DNA from: Streptomyces halobius
Lineage (GTDB): Bacteria; Actinomycetota; Actinomycetes; Streptomycetales; Streptomycetaceae
Length of the DNA: 64,000 bases
Direction: 5' to 3'
NCBI RefSeq assembly: GCF_023277745.1
Contig: NZ_CP086322.1
Coordinates: forward strand, 6,820,001-6,884,000
A program made the position numbers and the translations under genes. The notes below the pieces were generated by a model, which had not been told where the DNA came from, ran no database searches, and worked only from the letters and a program-made list of their open reading frames with translations. Each line of letters begins with the position of its first letter. Within the stretch, counting starts at the first letter, position 1. Below are positions 1-7,467 of the stretch, in pieces.

Positions 1-442
1 CAAGGCGCCGGCCGCCCCTCCGGTACCGGTCGACGTGCTTGTCCAGCACGCGCGGGTCCAGCACCCTTGGCACCGACGCGGCGAACAGCGACTTCACCCC
101 GTACCGGGCGGCCTCGGCCTCCAGCATCGTCAGGTCGAACGCCGCGTTCATCACGACCAGCGGCAGGCCCTCGTCGACCAGCTCAACAAGCGCCGACATG
201 ATCTCGGCGACCACGGCCCCGGCCGGGCGGCCCGCAGCGCGGGCCGCCTCGGTCGTGTAACCGTGCACCGCCATCGCAGCCGCGGGGATGTCCACCCCGG
301 GATCCGCGATCCAGGTACGCATCTCGTTGGGCCGGCCGCCGCCGTAGCGGACGACGGCGGCCGTCACGATCCGGTCCGACTCGGGATCCACCCCAGTCGT
401 CTCCAGGTCGAACCCCACCAGGGAGCGGCGATGCCAGGTCAC
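1..442 (-). CDS. DEDDh-family 3'-5' exonuclease, partial at the window edge
   Basis: The reading frame starts at a GTG whose first bases overlap the recT stop codon (GTGA) and runs off the window. It begins VTWHRRSLVGFDLETTG, the ExoI motif of DnaQ-like exonucleases (D-x-E), and has the ExoII motif near NAAFDLTML about 90 residues on. The later ExoIII motif with the catalytic His would be outside the window. DEDDh exonucleases remove nucleotides from DNA 3' ends. Placement directly after recT and a YqaJ-type nuclease suggests a role in phage-type DNA recombination or end processing. Confidence 0.8.
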   Translation of the reverse strand, partial: MTWHRRSLVGFDLETTGVDPESDRIVTAAVVRYGGGRPNEMRTWIADPGVDIPAAAMAVHGYTTEAARAAGRPAGAVVAEIMSALVELVDEGLPLVVMNAAFDLTMLEAEAARYGVKSLFAASVPRVLDPRVLDKHVDRYRRGGRRL

Positions 443-1449
443 CGGCGGCGCCCCTTCCCCCCTCGACGGGACTTGCGACTGGCGCGCTTGGGCTGCATCC
501 GCTTCCTCGGCAGCGTGGCGACCTGCCGGGACTCCTGAGAGCCCTCAGCCGCCTTGTGCGCCGCGGTGGCGTCGGCGAGGAGCCTCGCGTCCTCGTCCGG
601 TGTGTGGAGGACCTGCGTCTGCCCGGCGTCACCGGCATCGTCGGCCTTCCCGAGCTGCACCAGCTCGGCCGACATGGGCACCACCTTGTGCAGCCGCCGC
701 AGCGCCGACTTCTTCCACATGTCGTCGAAGTGGGTGTGCCAGAAGGTGTCCTCCCGGCCTTCGGCCTTGGCCCGCTGGTACGCCTGGCTGTACTCGTCGC
801 GGATCTCCTCGGCGTCCTGGCGCGTCAGGATGACGACCTGGGAGCGGGCGCCGCCGGTCATCCAGCAGAACGCGTACGCGAGGATCGGCTTCCCGCGCTG
901 CTCGCGGGTCAGCTCCAGCGCGGGCTTGTGCGTGAAGTCGAGCGGGGGAGGGGCGGTGGGCTCGTAGTTCCACTCGTCTCCGGCATGGATCATCCCGACG
1001 TGCACGCTGCCGACCCGCCCGGAGCGGTACATCAGCTCGACGTAGCCCTGGTACATCGGCACGAACACCGCGAGCTTGCCCTCGCGTCGGATGACCGCGT
1101 GGCGTCCGTCCGGCACGAGTCCGAACCGGGCGCACGTCAGCAGCGCCTGGAGCAGGCTCGCGGGGGTGCAGCGGACCAGGCCGGGCAGGACCGCCCGCAC
1201 GGCCGCGAAGAACGCGCCCTGATCGACGTGGGAAGGCAGGGCCTTCGTGAAGTGCTCGCCGTACCGCTCCAGCCAGGACAGGACGGCGTCGGTGGTCTCG
1301 CCGCCGTCCTGCCGCTCAGCGGCGTGCAGTTCCTCGGCTGTGCTGCCGTCGACGGTCTCGGCGGGGCGTGCCGTCGGGAGCTTCGCCGGGTGCCGGGCCT
1401 CTTCGGTGGCCGCGCGGACGCGGTCTTTCAACGTGCTCGTCACGGTCAC
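439..1449 (-). CDS. recT: RecT-family single-strand annealing recombinase
   Basis: The 336-residue protein has the RecT core: CTPASLLQALLTCARFGLVPDG at about residues 95-116, then FVPMYQGYVELMYRSGRVGSV, matching the RecT pattern of a C-T-P/E-S box followed by I-P-Y-K-G-x-x-E-L-x-Y-R-S-G. RecT anneals complementary single strands and works with a partner exonuclease in phage recombination. The GTG start overlaps the yqaJ stop (GTGA) and its own stop overlaps the next GTG, so it is translationally coupled on both sides. The C-terminal 35 residues are Lys/Arg-rich (KRMQPKRASRKSRRGGK), probably a nucleic-acid-binding tail. Confidence 0.92.
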   Translation of the reverse strand: MTVTSTLKDRVRAATEEARHPAKLPTARPAETVDGSTAEELHAAERQDGGETTDAVLSWLERYGEHFTKALPSHVDQGAFFAAVRAVLPGLVRCTPASLLQALLTCARFGLVPDGRHAVIRREGKLAVFVPMYQGYVELMYRSGRVGSVHVGMIHAGDEWNYEPTAPPPLDFTHKPALELTREQRGKPILAYAFCWMTGGARSQVVILTRQDAEEIRDEYSQAYQRAKAEGREDTFWHTHFDDMWKKSALRRLHKVVPMSAELVQLGKADDAGDAGQTQVLHTPDEDARLLADATAAHKAAEGSQESRQVATLPRKRMQPKRASRKSRRGGKGRRR

Positions 1450-2486
1450 ACTCCCTTCTCGGGCACGTTCAGCACACGGGCGCGGTAAGCGGCGTACGTC
1501 TCGGGGTGGTCGGCCTTGAGCCGGTCGGTGTCGATCGCGGGGACCAGGTGCGTGTACGCGGCGGCCAGCTCCGGCTCCGCCTCACGGAACCTCTTCGCCG
1601 CGAAGACGCCGTTGGCCTTCCAGGTCCACGCCGGCCTGCCGTCGGCCCTGGCGATCTCGTTCTTGCCGGTCAAGGCCCGCATCTCGTTCTCGACGGTCCG
1701 CAGCTCGTCGGCGAGGGCCTTCACCTGGGCCTTGAGGTCCGCGCGGCGGGCGCGCAACGCCTTCGCCGTCGCGAGGTCGATCTCGGCGATGGCCTCGGGC
1801 TTGACCGACCACAGCTTGGCCAGCAGCTCGGTGGTGGCCTCCAGACCGTCGGCGGCCGGGGGCAGGCCCTCAACGATGTGCCGCTGGTACCACCGGCCGC
1901 ACGTCTCGACGAGCCAGCCGATCATCTCCTCGTCCCGCTCGATGCGGTGCCAGCGCAGCTTGTTGCCGCCGACGAGCGCAGCAACGTAGCCGACGTCCCA
2001 GCCGCCGACGGCCATGTACCAGTGGCACTGGATCGCCGGGGAGTCCGGGACGCCGTCCTCCCAGTCCGACGCCTGGTACTCGCTGCGGTTCTTGCACTCC
2101 ACCGGCCCGGTGACCGCACCAGCGTCGTCGAGCGCGTACCGGTCGACGTTGGCGAGCATCCACGAGCGCTCGTTGTGCACGAGGGTGCCGGGCGATGCCG
2201 CGATCGGGACGCCCGACCTCTTCGAGAACATGCGCGCGATGAAGTCCTCGATCTCCGTACCGATCTCGGCGGCCTCGCTCGTCACGTCGTCCTGGCGGCC
2301 GTGCTTGGCCTCGAAGACGTGACGGGGCCCGCGGTACTTGTCCAGACCGAGAATCGCCGCGACGTCCGAGCCGCCGACCCCGGCCCGGCGGATCGCAGAC
2401 CACTCCTCGCGGGTGGCGGAGGAGGGCAGCAGCAGGCGGGCGGTCGGCGCCCCCGACTGCTCAACACAATAGGTTGCAGTGGTCAC
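1446..2486 (-). CDS. yqaJ: YqaJ-type viral recombinase nuclease
   Basis: The 346-residue protein begins VTTATYCVEQ at a GTG overlapping the upstream stop (GTGA). Longer in-frame extensions upstream would overrun the preceding gene. The YqaJ/lambda-exonuclease fold is visible: REEWSAIRRAGVGGSDVAAILGL (G-x-G-x-S-D/E motif I), then GTEIEDFIARMF (the E of helix B), ANVDRYALDD and GPVECKNRSE (D and E-x-K metal-binding residues). The C-terminal 120 residues contain a helical stretch (AKALRARRADLKAQVKALAD). The family supplies the 5'-3' exonuclease that pairs with RecT, and recT follows immediately. Confidence 0.9.
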   Translation of the reverse strand: MTTATYCVEQSGAPTARLLLPSSATREEWSAIRRAGVGGSDVAAILGLDKYRGPRHVFEAKHGRQDDVTSEAAEIGTEIEDFIARMFSKRSGVPIAASPGTLVHNERSWMLANVDRYALDDAGAVTGPVECKNRSEYQASDWEDGVPDSPAIQCHWYMAVGGWDVGYVAALVGGNKLRWHRIERDEEMIGWLVETCGRWYQRHIVEGLPPAADGLEATTELLAKLWSVKPEAIAEIDLATAKALRARRADLKAQVKALADELRTVENEMRALTGKNEIARADGRPAWTWKANGVFAAKRFREAEPELAAAYTHLVPAIDTDRLKADHPETYAAYRARVLNVPEKGV

Positions 2487-2734
2487 TTGGGGTCCTTCCG
2501 GAAGGTGTTGAGGCGGCGGGCGCCAGCCAGGGCTTCGATCTCGGCAGCGAGGCGGACGGGGTCGGCGGCCGACCAGGGCGCGGTGGCGAGGTCGGCGCCG
2601 TCGTCGATGTCGGCCATGGCCTGATTGAGCACGGCGCAGTACCGGTCCGACTCTTCGTTGGAGGCGACGCGGAGCCATGCCACGTCGTCGATGGGCCGCT
2701 GATCGCGCGGGAGGTCACGCAAGGGAGACCACAT
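2483..2734 (-). CDS. Small hypothetical protein of the recombination operon
   Basis: I do not recognise this 83-residue, mostly acidic protein (RVASNEESDRYCAVLNQAMADIDDGAD..., C-terminus LNTFRKDPK). The frame is chosen because its stop overlaps the yqaJ GTG start in the same GTGA arrangement as the neighbouring genes and because the composition is protein-like. The start is uncertain: ATG at 2,734 overlaps the previous gene by 20 bases, and TTG at 2,722 would reduce that to about 8. Confidence 0.55.
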   Translation of the reverse strand: MWSPLRDLPRDQRPIDDVAWLRVASNEESDRYCAVLNQAMADIDDGADLATAPWSAADPVRLAAEIEALAGARRLNTFRKDPK

Positions 2735-3596
2735 CCCGGCGGCAGTTGGGGCACCGGAGGCTGACATACTCGCCGTCACGGGCCTGGTAGTTGATCCGGC
2801 CGTCCTCGCATGCGGCGCAGGCGGCTCGGTCGGCGGCCAGCTCGGTCAGGAACACTGCCGCCTGCCGCGCGGACATGTGGCCATGGCGGGCGGTCAGCTC
2901 CTCCTGGATGCGGCGCGCGGCCTCCTCATGTCCGTTGCGAGCGAGCCATGTCACGGCCTGCTTGGCGTGCAGCCCACGCACGTTGGCGGCGCCTTCGTTC
3001 AGCAGCCGCACGGTGTCGGTGTACTCGCCGGCATCTGCCGGGCCAGTGACGGCCCGAGTGGCGTCCTCTTGGTCCTTCTCCTCGATGTCCTGCTGCCGGG
3101 CGCGGTGCTCGGCCAGGACGGCGGCGTACGTGTCGACGTGGCCGCAGGGGTTGCTCCAGCGGTCGACGCTGTACCACTCACCGTCTTCGCAGAACCGGTA
3201 CGGCACCGCCTCACCGCGCGGTCCACCACAGACCGGGCAGACCGCCGCGATCATCACGGTCGTGACCCACACCCCGACGTAGTCCCCGCCCGACCCGCGG
3301 TTCGCCACCCGGTAGCTGACCGTTTCCGGCATCGGGGCCGGGGCGGGCCCGTCGCCACCGACGTAGCGCACCCAGACGGCCGTGCCATCCTCGTGCTGCG
3401 CCTCGTACGCCTCGAACGACCCGGCAGGCTCATAGGAGGGGATACGGTCCGCGTGCGGAATGCGGCGCACAGCGCTCTGCGCGCTGGCCCGGTTCGGGTA
3501 GACCACGGCGAGCACCCACTGGCCGCGCCGGGCGCGGGCCGCGGTCGCGGCGGCAGGGTGGTTGGGCCGGGCTCTGAAGGTGGAACGGCTCTTCAC
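2715..3596 (-). CDS. Hypothetical protein with two zinc-ribbon-like cysteine clusters
   Basis: The 293-residue protein starts at GTG 3,596 (VKSRSTFRARP), which overlaps the stop of the preceding small gene (GTGA). The middle has CPVCGGP followed by further Cys residues (YRFCEDGEW, NPCGHVD). The C-terminus has CAACEDGRINY...LRCPNCRRD, a four-cysteine zinc ribbon. The region between is helical and charged (HRARQQDIEEKDQEDATR). No catalytic signature is evident. Cysteine knuckles and operon position suggest a DNA-associated accessory protein of phage type, which is inference only. Confidence 0.65.
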   Translation of the reverse strand: MKSRSTFRARPNHPAAATAARARRGQWVLAVVYPNRASAQSAVRRIPHADRIPSYEPAGSFEAYEAQHEDGTAVWVRYVGGDGPAPAPMPETVSYRVANRGSGGDYVGVWVTTVMIAAVCPVCGGPRGEAVPYRFCEDGEWYSVDRWSNPCGHVDTYAAVLAEHRARQQDIEEKDQEDATRAVTGPADAGEYTDTVRLLNEGAANVRGLHAKQAVTWLARNGHEEAARRIQEELTARHGHMSARQAAVFLTELAADRAACAACEDGRINYQARDGEYVSLRCPNCRRDVVSLA

Positions 3597-3796
3597 CGGG
3601 CACCTCCCTGGCGGGGGAAGCGCGCGAGCATGGAACGGGCCTCGCGATGCGAGGGATGCCGCAGGGCCGCACAGTGGCGGCAGTCGGCGGGGTCGTGCTT
3701 CTCCTCGGGGGAGACAGTCGCGTTGCGGTAGGCGACGAGGGACGCGGGCAGCAGCGTGAAGCACGCGATCATGGCGGCCAGGAGGACGGCGCTCAT
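3593..3796 (-). CDS. Small single-pass membrane protein with CxxC motif
   Basis: The 67-residue product begins MSAVLLAAMIACFTLLPASLVAY, one N-terminal hydrophobic helix, followed by a short hydrophilic tail with a CRHC motif (DPADCRHCAALRHPSHRE) that could bind a metal. The stop overlaps the next GTG (GTGA), placing it first in the visible leftward recombination operon. I do not recognise the family. Confidence 0.55.
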   Translation of the reverse strand: MSAVLLAAMIACFTLLPASLVAYRNATVSPEEKHDPADCRHCAALRHPSHREARSMLARFPRQGGAR

Positions 3797-3906
3797 CGGG
3801 CGCCTCCTACGGGGACCGGCAGCGCCGTACTGGTGGTGGACTGGGGGCTAAAGTTGCGTGGCAAGGCGGGCCTCGATTCGCAGTGGTTGAGGTGTTGCCT
3901 GGTGAG

Positions 3907-3942
3907 TGGGGCTGTTCGGACCCGGCACGGTCCGGGCAGCCC
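3907..3942 (-). terminator. Hairpin terminator after the HTH/excisionase-like gene
   Basis: GGGGCTG and CAGCCCC arms enclose a second perfect stem (CGGACC/GGTCCG) around a CGGCAC loop, 12 bp downstream of the leftward gene ending at 3,955. There is no T-tract, as is common in Streptomyces terminators. It separates the two leftward regulators from the recombination operon. Confidence 0.5.
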
Positions 3943-3954
3943 CGAATTCGGTGT

Positions 3955-4191
3955 TCAGGCCGTAGCGGCGGTGCGCTCGGCGTCCTCGATGACCCACTCC
4001 TTCACGCGGGCCAGGTCGAAGCGGCGCCCGCGGAACGGCGTCTTCTCGACAGGGCAGCCGCGGAGCACCCACTGGTTCACCGTCCAGTCGGAGACGCCGT
4101 AGAACGCCTCCAACTGGGCCTGGGTCAGGAGTGGTTCGAGGCCGAGCGGGGCAAGGACCGTGGCGCGCTCAGTAAGAGTCTTCGTCGCCAT
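3955..4191 (-). CDS. MerR/excisionase-type helix-turn-helix protein
   Basis: The 78-residue protein reads LLTQAQLEAFYGVSDWTVNQWVLRGCPVEKTPFRGRRFDLARVKEWV, the winged-helix pattern of phage excisionases and MerR-type DNA-binding proteins: helix-turn-helix at about residues 22-42, then a wing with a short basic segment. The start is ATG 4,191, ten bases after an AAAGG ribosome site; a GTG three codons upstream lies too close to that site. It overlaps the XRE gene by 23 bases. It could be the excisionase of the left element, although it is 3 kb from the integrase, or an early regulator. Confidence 0.7.
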   Translation of the reverse strand: MATKTLTERATVLAPLGLEPLLTQAQLEAFYGVSDWTVNQWVLRGCPVEKTPFRGRRFDLARVKEWVIEDAERTAATA

Positions 4192-4483
4192 AGGATTCAC
4201 ACCTTTCTACCGTGTCAGTTGAAACCGAAGGCGCGCCGAGGCCGAAGAGGCGATGAATGGGCCAGTCGAGCGCTTCAGCGACGAGCCACGCCGTCGCGAG
4301 TCGGCAGGCATCTCGCGCCGTCCCCCCTCGGCCGGCGAGACGACCGATCGTCGCCGGGCTAACCCCGCGCCCTACCGAGTCGAGCCGCTTGGTCCGCTCG
4401 GCAAGCTCGGGGCCGGACACCCCGTTGGCTCGCATCGCATCCCTGAGCGGCTGGCCATTGCCCTTGCGATACAGCTTGGTCAT
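4169..4483 (-). CDS. XRE-like helix-turn-helix regulator
   Basis: The 104-residue protein has a Cro/CI-type helix-turn-helix (LRDAMRANGVSGPELAERT, then VSPATIGRLAGRGGTARDAC) followed by LATAWLVAEALDWPIHRLF, the usual end of such domains. ATG 4,483 follows a GAGGT site with 5-base spacing and is preferred to the in-frame GTG at 4,537, which has no ribosome site and sits inside the operator repeat. It is divergent from the repressor-like gene at 4,713, so the two probably form the element's regulatory switch. Confidence 0.7.
   Translation of the reverse strand: MTKLYRKGNGQPLRDAMRANGVSGPELAERTKRLDSVGRGVSPATIGRLAGRGGTARDACRLATAWLVAEALDWPIHRLFGLGAPSVSTDTVERCESYGDEDSY
4204..4219. promoter_or_regulatory. 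Operator-like repeat, copy 1
   Basis: TTTCTACCGTGTCAGT lies 13 bases upstream of the start of the excisionase-like gene. It differs at one position from a second copy at 4,539-4,554, upstream of the XRE gene, which suggests a shared regulator site. No binding data can be inferred from sequence. Confidence 0.45.
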
Positions 4484-4531
4484 ATGGACCTCGCGCCGAG
4501 TGATGTCTGGATCGGCTAGTGGTTCCGCCGT

Positions 4532-4552
4532 TGACACATTTCTACAGTGTCA
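4532..4552. promoter_or_regulatory. Operator-like repeat, copy 2, within a TGACAC-n9-GTGTCA inverted repeat
   Basis: TTTCTACAGTGTCAGT at 4,539-4,554 repeats the motif at 4,204. Its core also forms an inverted repeat, TGACAC and GTGTCA, separated by nine bases. It lies between the divergent XRE and repressor-like genes, where a lysogeny-type operator would be expected. Confidence 0.5.
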
Positions 4553-4662
4553 GTGTCAGCGAGGTCAACACAGGCTGGCTGAGTTTTAGCGTGCCCGCCG
4601 CAGCACACCCCGACACACAGGCGCACCAAGGATCACAGGGGGCGCACCGCCTCCGCGCCATG

Positions 4663-4690
4663 CTTCTACTTTCGCTTGTAAAAGTAGAAG
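4663..4690. promoter_or_regulatory. Perfect 10-bp inverted repeat before the repressor-like gene
   Basis: CTTCTACTTT and AAAGTAGAAG are perfect reverse complements separated by eight bases, 22 bases upstream of the GTG at 4,713. The arm contains TTCTAC, also found in the two other operator-like repeats. It is markedly A+T-rich against its surroundings. An autoregulatory operator overlapping the promoter of the downstream gene is the simplest reading. Confidence 0.6.
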
Positions 4691-4712
4691 ACCACCGGGC
4701 ATCCTTGCCAAC

Positions 4713-5078
4713 GTGACGAACGAGGAGCGCCCCGAAGACCTCGCGCAGCTGCTCGCTCACCTGAAGTCGGAATACGACGTCAACGAGAGCGAGATCGCGC
4801 GCGCCATCGGCGTCGCCCCAGCCACGGTGAACGCCTGGACGAACCGCAAGCGCGGGACCAGCCGCGGCCCCAACCCGGACAAGCTCCGCGCCCTCGCGGC
4901 AGCCTTTCCCAAGTTCACCGAACAAAGGATCTTCGCCGCCGCCGGCCGCAAGGCTCCAGGCCCCCTCAGCCCGGACGCCGAACAGCGAATCCTTGAGCTG
5001 TACCGCGGCCTCACGCGAGAGCAGCAGGAGATCACCGAGACCCAGATGCGCGCCCTGAACGAGGCGAACCGCAACTAG
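4713..5078 (+). CDS. XRE-family repressor-like regulator
   Basis: The 121-residue protein has an N-terminal helix-turn-helix (LAQLLAHLKSEYDVNESEIARAIGVAPATVNAWTNRKRG, residues 9-47), typical of CI/Cro-type repressors, and a helical C-terminus (AEQRILELYRGLTREQQEIT), probably for oligomerisation. It has no protease domain. The GTG start has no clear ribosome site and the message may be nearly leaderless. It faces away from the leftward regulators across a palindrome-rich intergenic region, as expected of an element's immunity repressor. Confidence 0.75.
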   Translation: MTNEERPEDLAQLLAHLKSEYDVNESEIARAIGVAPATVNAWTNRKRGTSRGPNPDKLRALAAAFPKFTEQRIFAAAGRKAPGPLSPDAEQRILELYRGLTREQQEITETQMRALNEANRN

Positions 5079-5304
5079 TGCTGCGACCGCATGGGTTCGC
5101 CCCCGTGGGGCGTCAACCGCCGCAAGGAGAGTGCCGGGAAGTGAACTTCCACAGCCTGTCGGCCGGGTTGCCAGGAACGACGGACTTGGGCATCCAGCAT
5201 CCTTCCTCAGAGCCGGTCAACTGGAAGCGAGACTCCTCAGCCCCCTCCGGCCAGCATCACGAGCCTGCCGCGTTCGGACTCCGCCGGTCTTGTACGTTCC
5301 TGAC

Positions 5305-6351
5305 ATGACCGGAGACCAATCCCGCACGTCCATCAGCGCCTGGAGGCCATCAGTCCCAGGGATCGCCGAGGTCTTCCACGCACGCTTCACCGATCACGCG
5401 TATCCGGCCCACACCCACGACACGTGGGACCTGATGATCCTCGACGACGGATCGGTCGACTTCGCACTCGACCGCCGCCGCCATCAGGCGACGGGCACCG
5501 CCAGCGTCCTCCTACTACCTCCCGGCGTCCCCCACGACGGTCGAACCGTCACAGTGTCAGGCTTCCGCAAACGCGTCCTCTACCTCGACGACTCCGTACT
5601 ACCCGAGCGCTTGGCCGGCCGTGCAGTGGACTCTCCGGTTGTCACCGACGGGCTGCTGCGCCATCGGATCCACCAACTGCACGCCGCTCTCGTACACGCC
5701 GAAGACGGATTCGAAGCCGAGTCCCGCCTCTCGTTCATCCGTGAACGGCTCCACTCCCACCTCGACGCGCTCCAGCCCCGCGCACCGGGACGCGAGGCAA
5801 GCCGGCTCGCCACCGAACTGCGGGAACTACTGGACTCACGGATACACGCGGGTATATCCCTGCGCGAGGCCGCTGCCATCCTGCACGCCCACCCCACACA
5901 CCTGATCCGCTGCTTCAAGCAGACACACGGCCTGCCGCCACACAGCTACCTCACGGGCAAGCGCATCGATCGGGCACGTCGACTTCTTCTCGACGGCCAC
6001 CGGCCCTCCGAGGTCGCTGCAATCGTGGGATTCCACGACCAAGCCCACCTAAACCGACACTTCACACGCCACGTGGGCACCACACCCGCGCGGTACCAGC
6101 GCACGCGCACCGGTTCTGCCCAAACTTCTTCCTTACGCTGCCGCGGATGCTCACATCCCGCCTCCGTGGTCCCTGCCTCGACCATCACCCTGGCGAACCC
6201 ATGCGGTCCGCGCTCTAGGCACCGTGTGACCGGCGGGCGGCGCAAACCTTTGCGGTCCGCAGCGCGAAGCTGCGACCTGCGAAGATCGTCTCAGTCCGGC
6301 TGGCGGCCAGCTGCCCGATACATTGAATCGCAGCAGGTCAGGGCCACCTAA
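5305..6351 (+). CDS. AraC-family transcriptional regulator
   Basis: Residues 1-130 form a cupin-like AraC sensor domain (HAYPAHTHDTWDLMILDDGSVDF, then LLLPPGVPHDGR). Residues 175-275 are the double helix-turn-helix HTH_18 domain (ISLREAAAILHAHPTHLIRCFKQTHGLPPHSYLTGKRIDRAR, then PSEVAAIVGFHDQAHLNRHFTRHVGTTPARYQR). The ATG at 5,305 is the first start compatible with the family. The domain ends near residue 275, where AraC regulators normally stop, but this frame continues about 70 residues in low-complexity Arg/Ser-rich sequence, so the 3' end looks altered. It is probably cargo of the left element. Confidence 0.85.
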   Translation: MTGDQSRTSISAWRPSVPGIAEVFHARFTDHAYPAHTHDTWDLMILDDGSVDFALDRRRHQATGTASVLLLPPGVPHDGRTVTVSGFRKRVLYLDDSVLPERLAGRAVDSPVVTDGLLRHRIHQLHAALVHAEDGFEAESRLSFIRERLHSHLDALQPRAPGREASRLATELRELLDSRIHAGISLREAAAILHAHPTHLIRCFKQTHGLPPHSYLTGKRIDRARRLLLDGHRPSEVAAIVGFHDQAHLNRHFTRHVGTTPARYQRTRTGSAQTSSLRCRGCSHPASVVPASTITLANPCGPRSRHRVTGGRRKPLRSAARSCDLRRSSQSGWRPAARYIESQQVRAT

Positions 6352-6485
6352 CTTAGATCGTTTCACTTCACATTCCGTGCTCCGGAAGTTACGGTCAGGG
6401 GCTGTCGGCCCGGTCAGCTGTTCGCCGCTGCCCTCCCCCACGGCTGCACTCGAACCTGTTCTCTGCTGCCACGGGGGAGTTCAGC

Positions 6486-6737
6486 ATGTGCATACGCGTC
6501 CGGTACGCGTCCGTCCGCTCGCGCGAGACTCCGTGGGATGCTGATAACGGCGTGATCACGGTCCCGGACGGGCTCTCTGAACCCCTCGTTCTCCGAGCTG
6601 TACGGGCCGTCCTCACGGAACTCGCCATCCCTCAGCCAGACTTCGGTGCACTCTGCTGGTGTGGGGCTCCCGTTGTGCTGGTGCCCCCTGCACCCGAGCA
6701 GCGAGGAGGAGACGAGGTGATCATCCTTGACGCGTAG
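6486..6737 (+). CDS. Small conserved-looking hypothetical protein upstream of the integrase region
   Basis: The 83-residue protein reads as a compact domain (WDADNGVITVPDGLSEPLVLRAVRAVLTELAIPQPDFGALCWCGAPVVLV). A GGGGGAG ribosome site precedes the ATG by seven bases. The CWCG motif near the C-terminus might bind metal. It overlaps the first integrase-like fragment slightly. Function unknown. Confidence 0.55.
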   Translation: MCIRVRYASVRSRETPWDADNGVITVPDGLSEPLVLRAVRAVLTELAIPQPDFGALCWCGAPVVLVPPAPEQRGGDEVIILDA

Positions 6738-6741
6738 AGCG

Positions 6742-7000
6742 ATCAACTCACGGCAGATCCGCGGCAAGAGCTGCGGGCGCAGCCTGTACATGGAGGAGTA
6801 CCCGCCACTCAAGTACCCCGAGCGCAAGCGCCGGCGCGACTGCATCGGCTCATGGCAGGCCCGATACCGCGACCCGTCCAGCAAGCAGGCGGCGAAGGGC
6901 GAAGCCGAAGACATCCTGGACTCCGCACCCGCGTCCGCCAGAGGATGACGACCGAAGCGCGGAGAGATCGCCCTCGCCGCGTGGAGGGAGAAGCAACCGC
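6742..7000 (+). pseudogene. Degenerate duplicate of the integrase 5' end
   Basis: The translated segment RQIRGKSCGRSLYMEEYPPL, followed by KYPERKRRRDCIGSWQARY, is nearly identical to the N-terminus of the intact integrase at 7,457 (RQIRSKSCGCSLCMEEYPPP, then the same residues), and the DNA is alike over about 200 bases. Two zinc-ligand-like cysteines are replaced (Arg and Tyr), a block of residues after the RYRD motif is missing, and the frame stops early at 6,948. Weaker similarity continues to about 7,000. It is a partial tandem duplication that has decayed. Confidence 0.8.
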
Positions 7001-7224
7001 GCCAGTCAAAACGACGCACCACGGCGATCATGGGATCCAGCCTGCGACGCAATCACTCTCCAGGACACTCTCCCGCCCGCCTTCGCGCTCCGACACCACG
7101 AAGGCCGTCCTGCCTCAAACTCGCCACCCCTAGACCCGAATTCGGGCACGATGCCGCTGCGGGACACCGATACGAACGCTGCCCCGCGTACCCAACCATC
7201 GAAGAGACGGAGAAGTGATCCGCC

Positions 7225-7467
7225 TTGGCGGCTAAGAACACCCCCGTACAGATCCCCAGCCGAGCCTGCGGCTGCTGGGACTGCCTCATCGACTACCCCC
7301 CATCCCTCTACGGCCCCCGGCCGCCTCATGACGAGTGCCAGGGCATGTGGCGCGTGCGCTACCGCAGCACTGACGGCAGGCAGCGCAGGAAGAGCCTCCC
7401 GTCGTACAAGGACGCCGTGCAGTTCCTCGCGCAGCCCACGGAGGAGGCAGGGCACCATGGGGCGTAG
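7225..7467 (+). CDS. Stand-alone homologue of the integrase N-terminal (arm-binding-like) domain
   Basis: The 80-residue product aligns without gaps to the first 70 residues of the integrase that follows. Both share QI-S-CGC--C---YPP--Y, then C-G-W--RYR---GRQ--K and end in a short acidic helix. It begins at TTG 7,225 after a GGAGAAG site and overlaps the integrase start by 11 bases. The conserved cysteines suggest a small metal-binding fold, probably recognising arm-type DNA sites. A free copy could act as a directionality factor or compete with the integrase; this is inference. Confidence 0.6.
   Translation: MAAKNTPVQIPSRACGCWDCLIDYPPSLYGPRPPHDECQGMWRVRYRSTDGRQRRKSLPSYKDAVQFLAQPTEEAGHHGA

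Noticed and set aside
2461..2754. Alternative 97-residue leftward frame starting near 2,718
   Set aside because: Composition is Arg/Ser/Thr/Pro-skewed like a shadow frame, and it lacks the GTGA coupling that the chosen overlapping frame shares with its neighbours.
6727..6948. Functional small integrase-like protein
   Set aside because: Key cysteines are replaced, residues are deleted after the RYRD motif, and similarity to the integrase continues out of frame past the stop.
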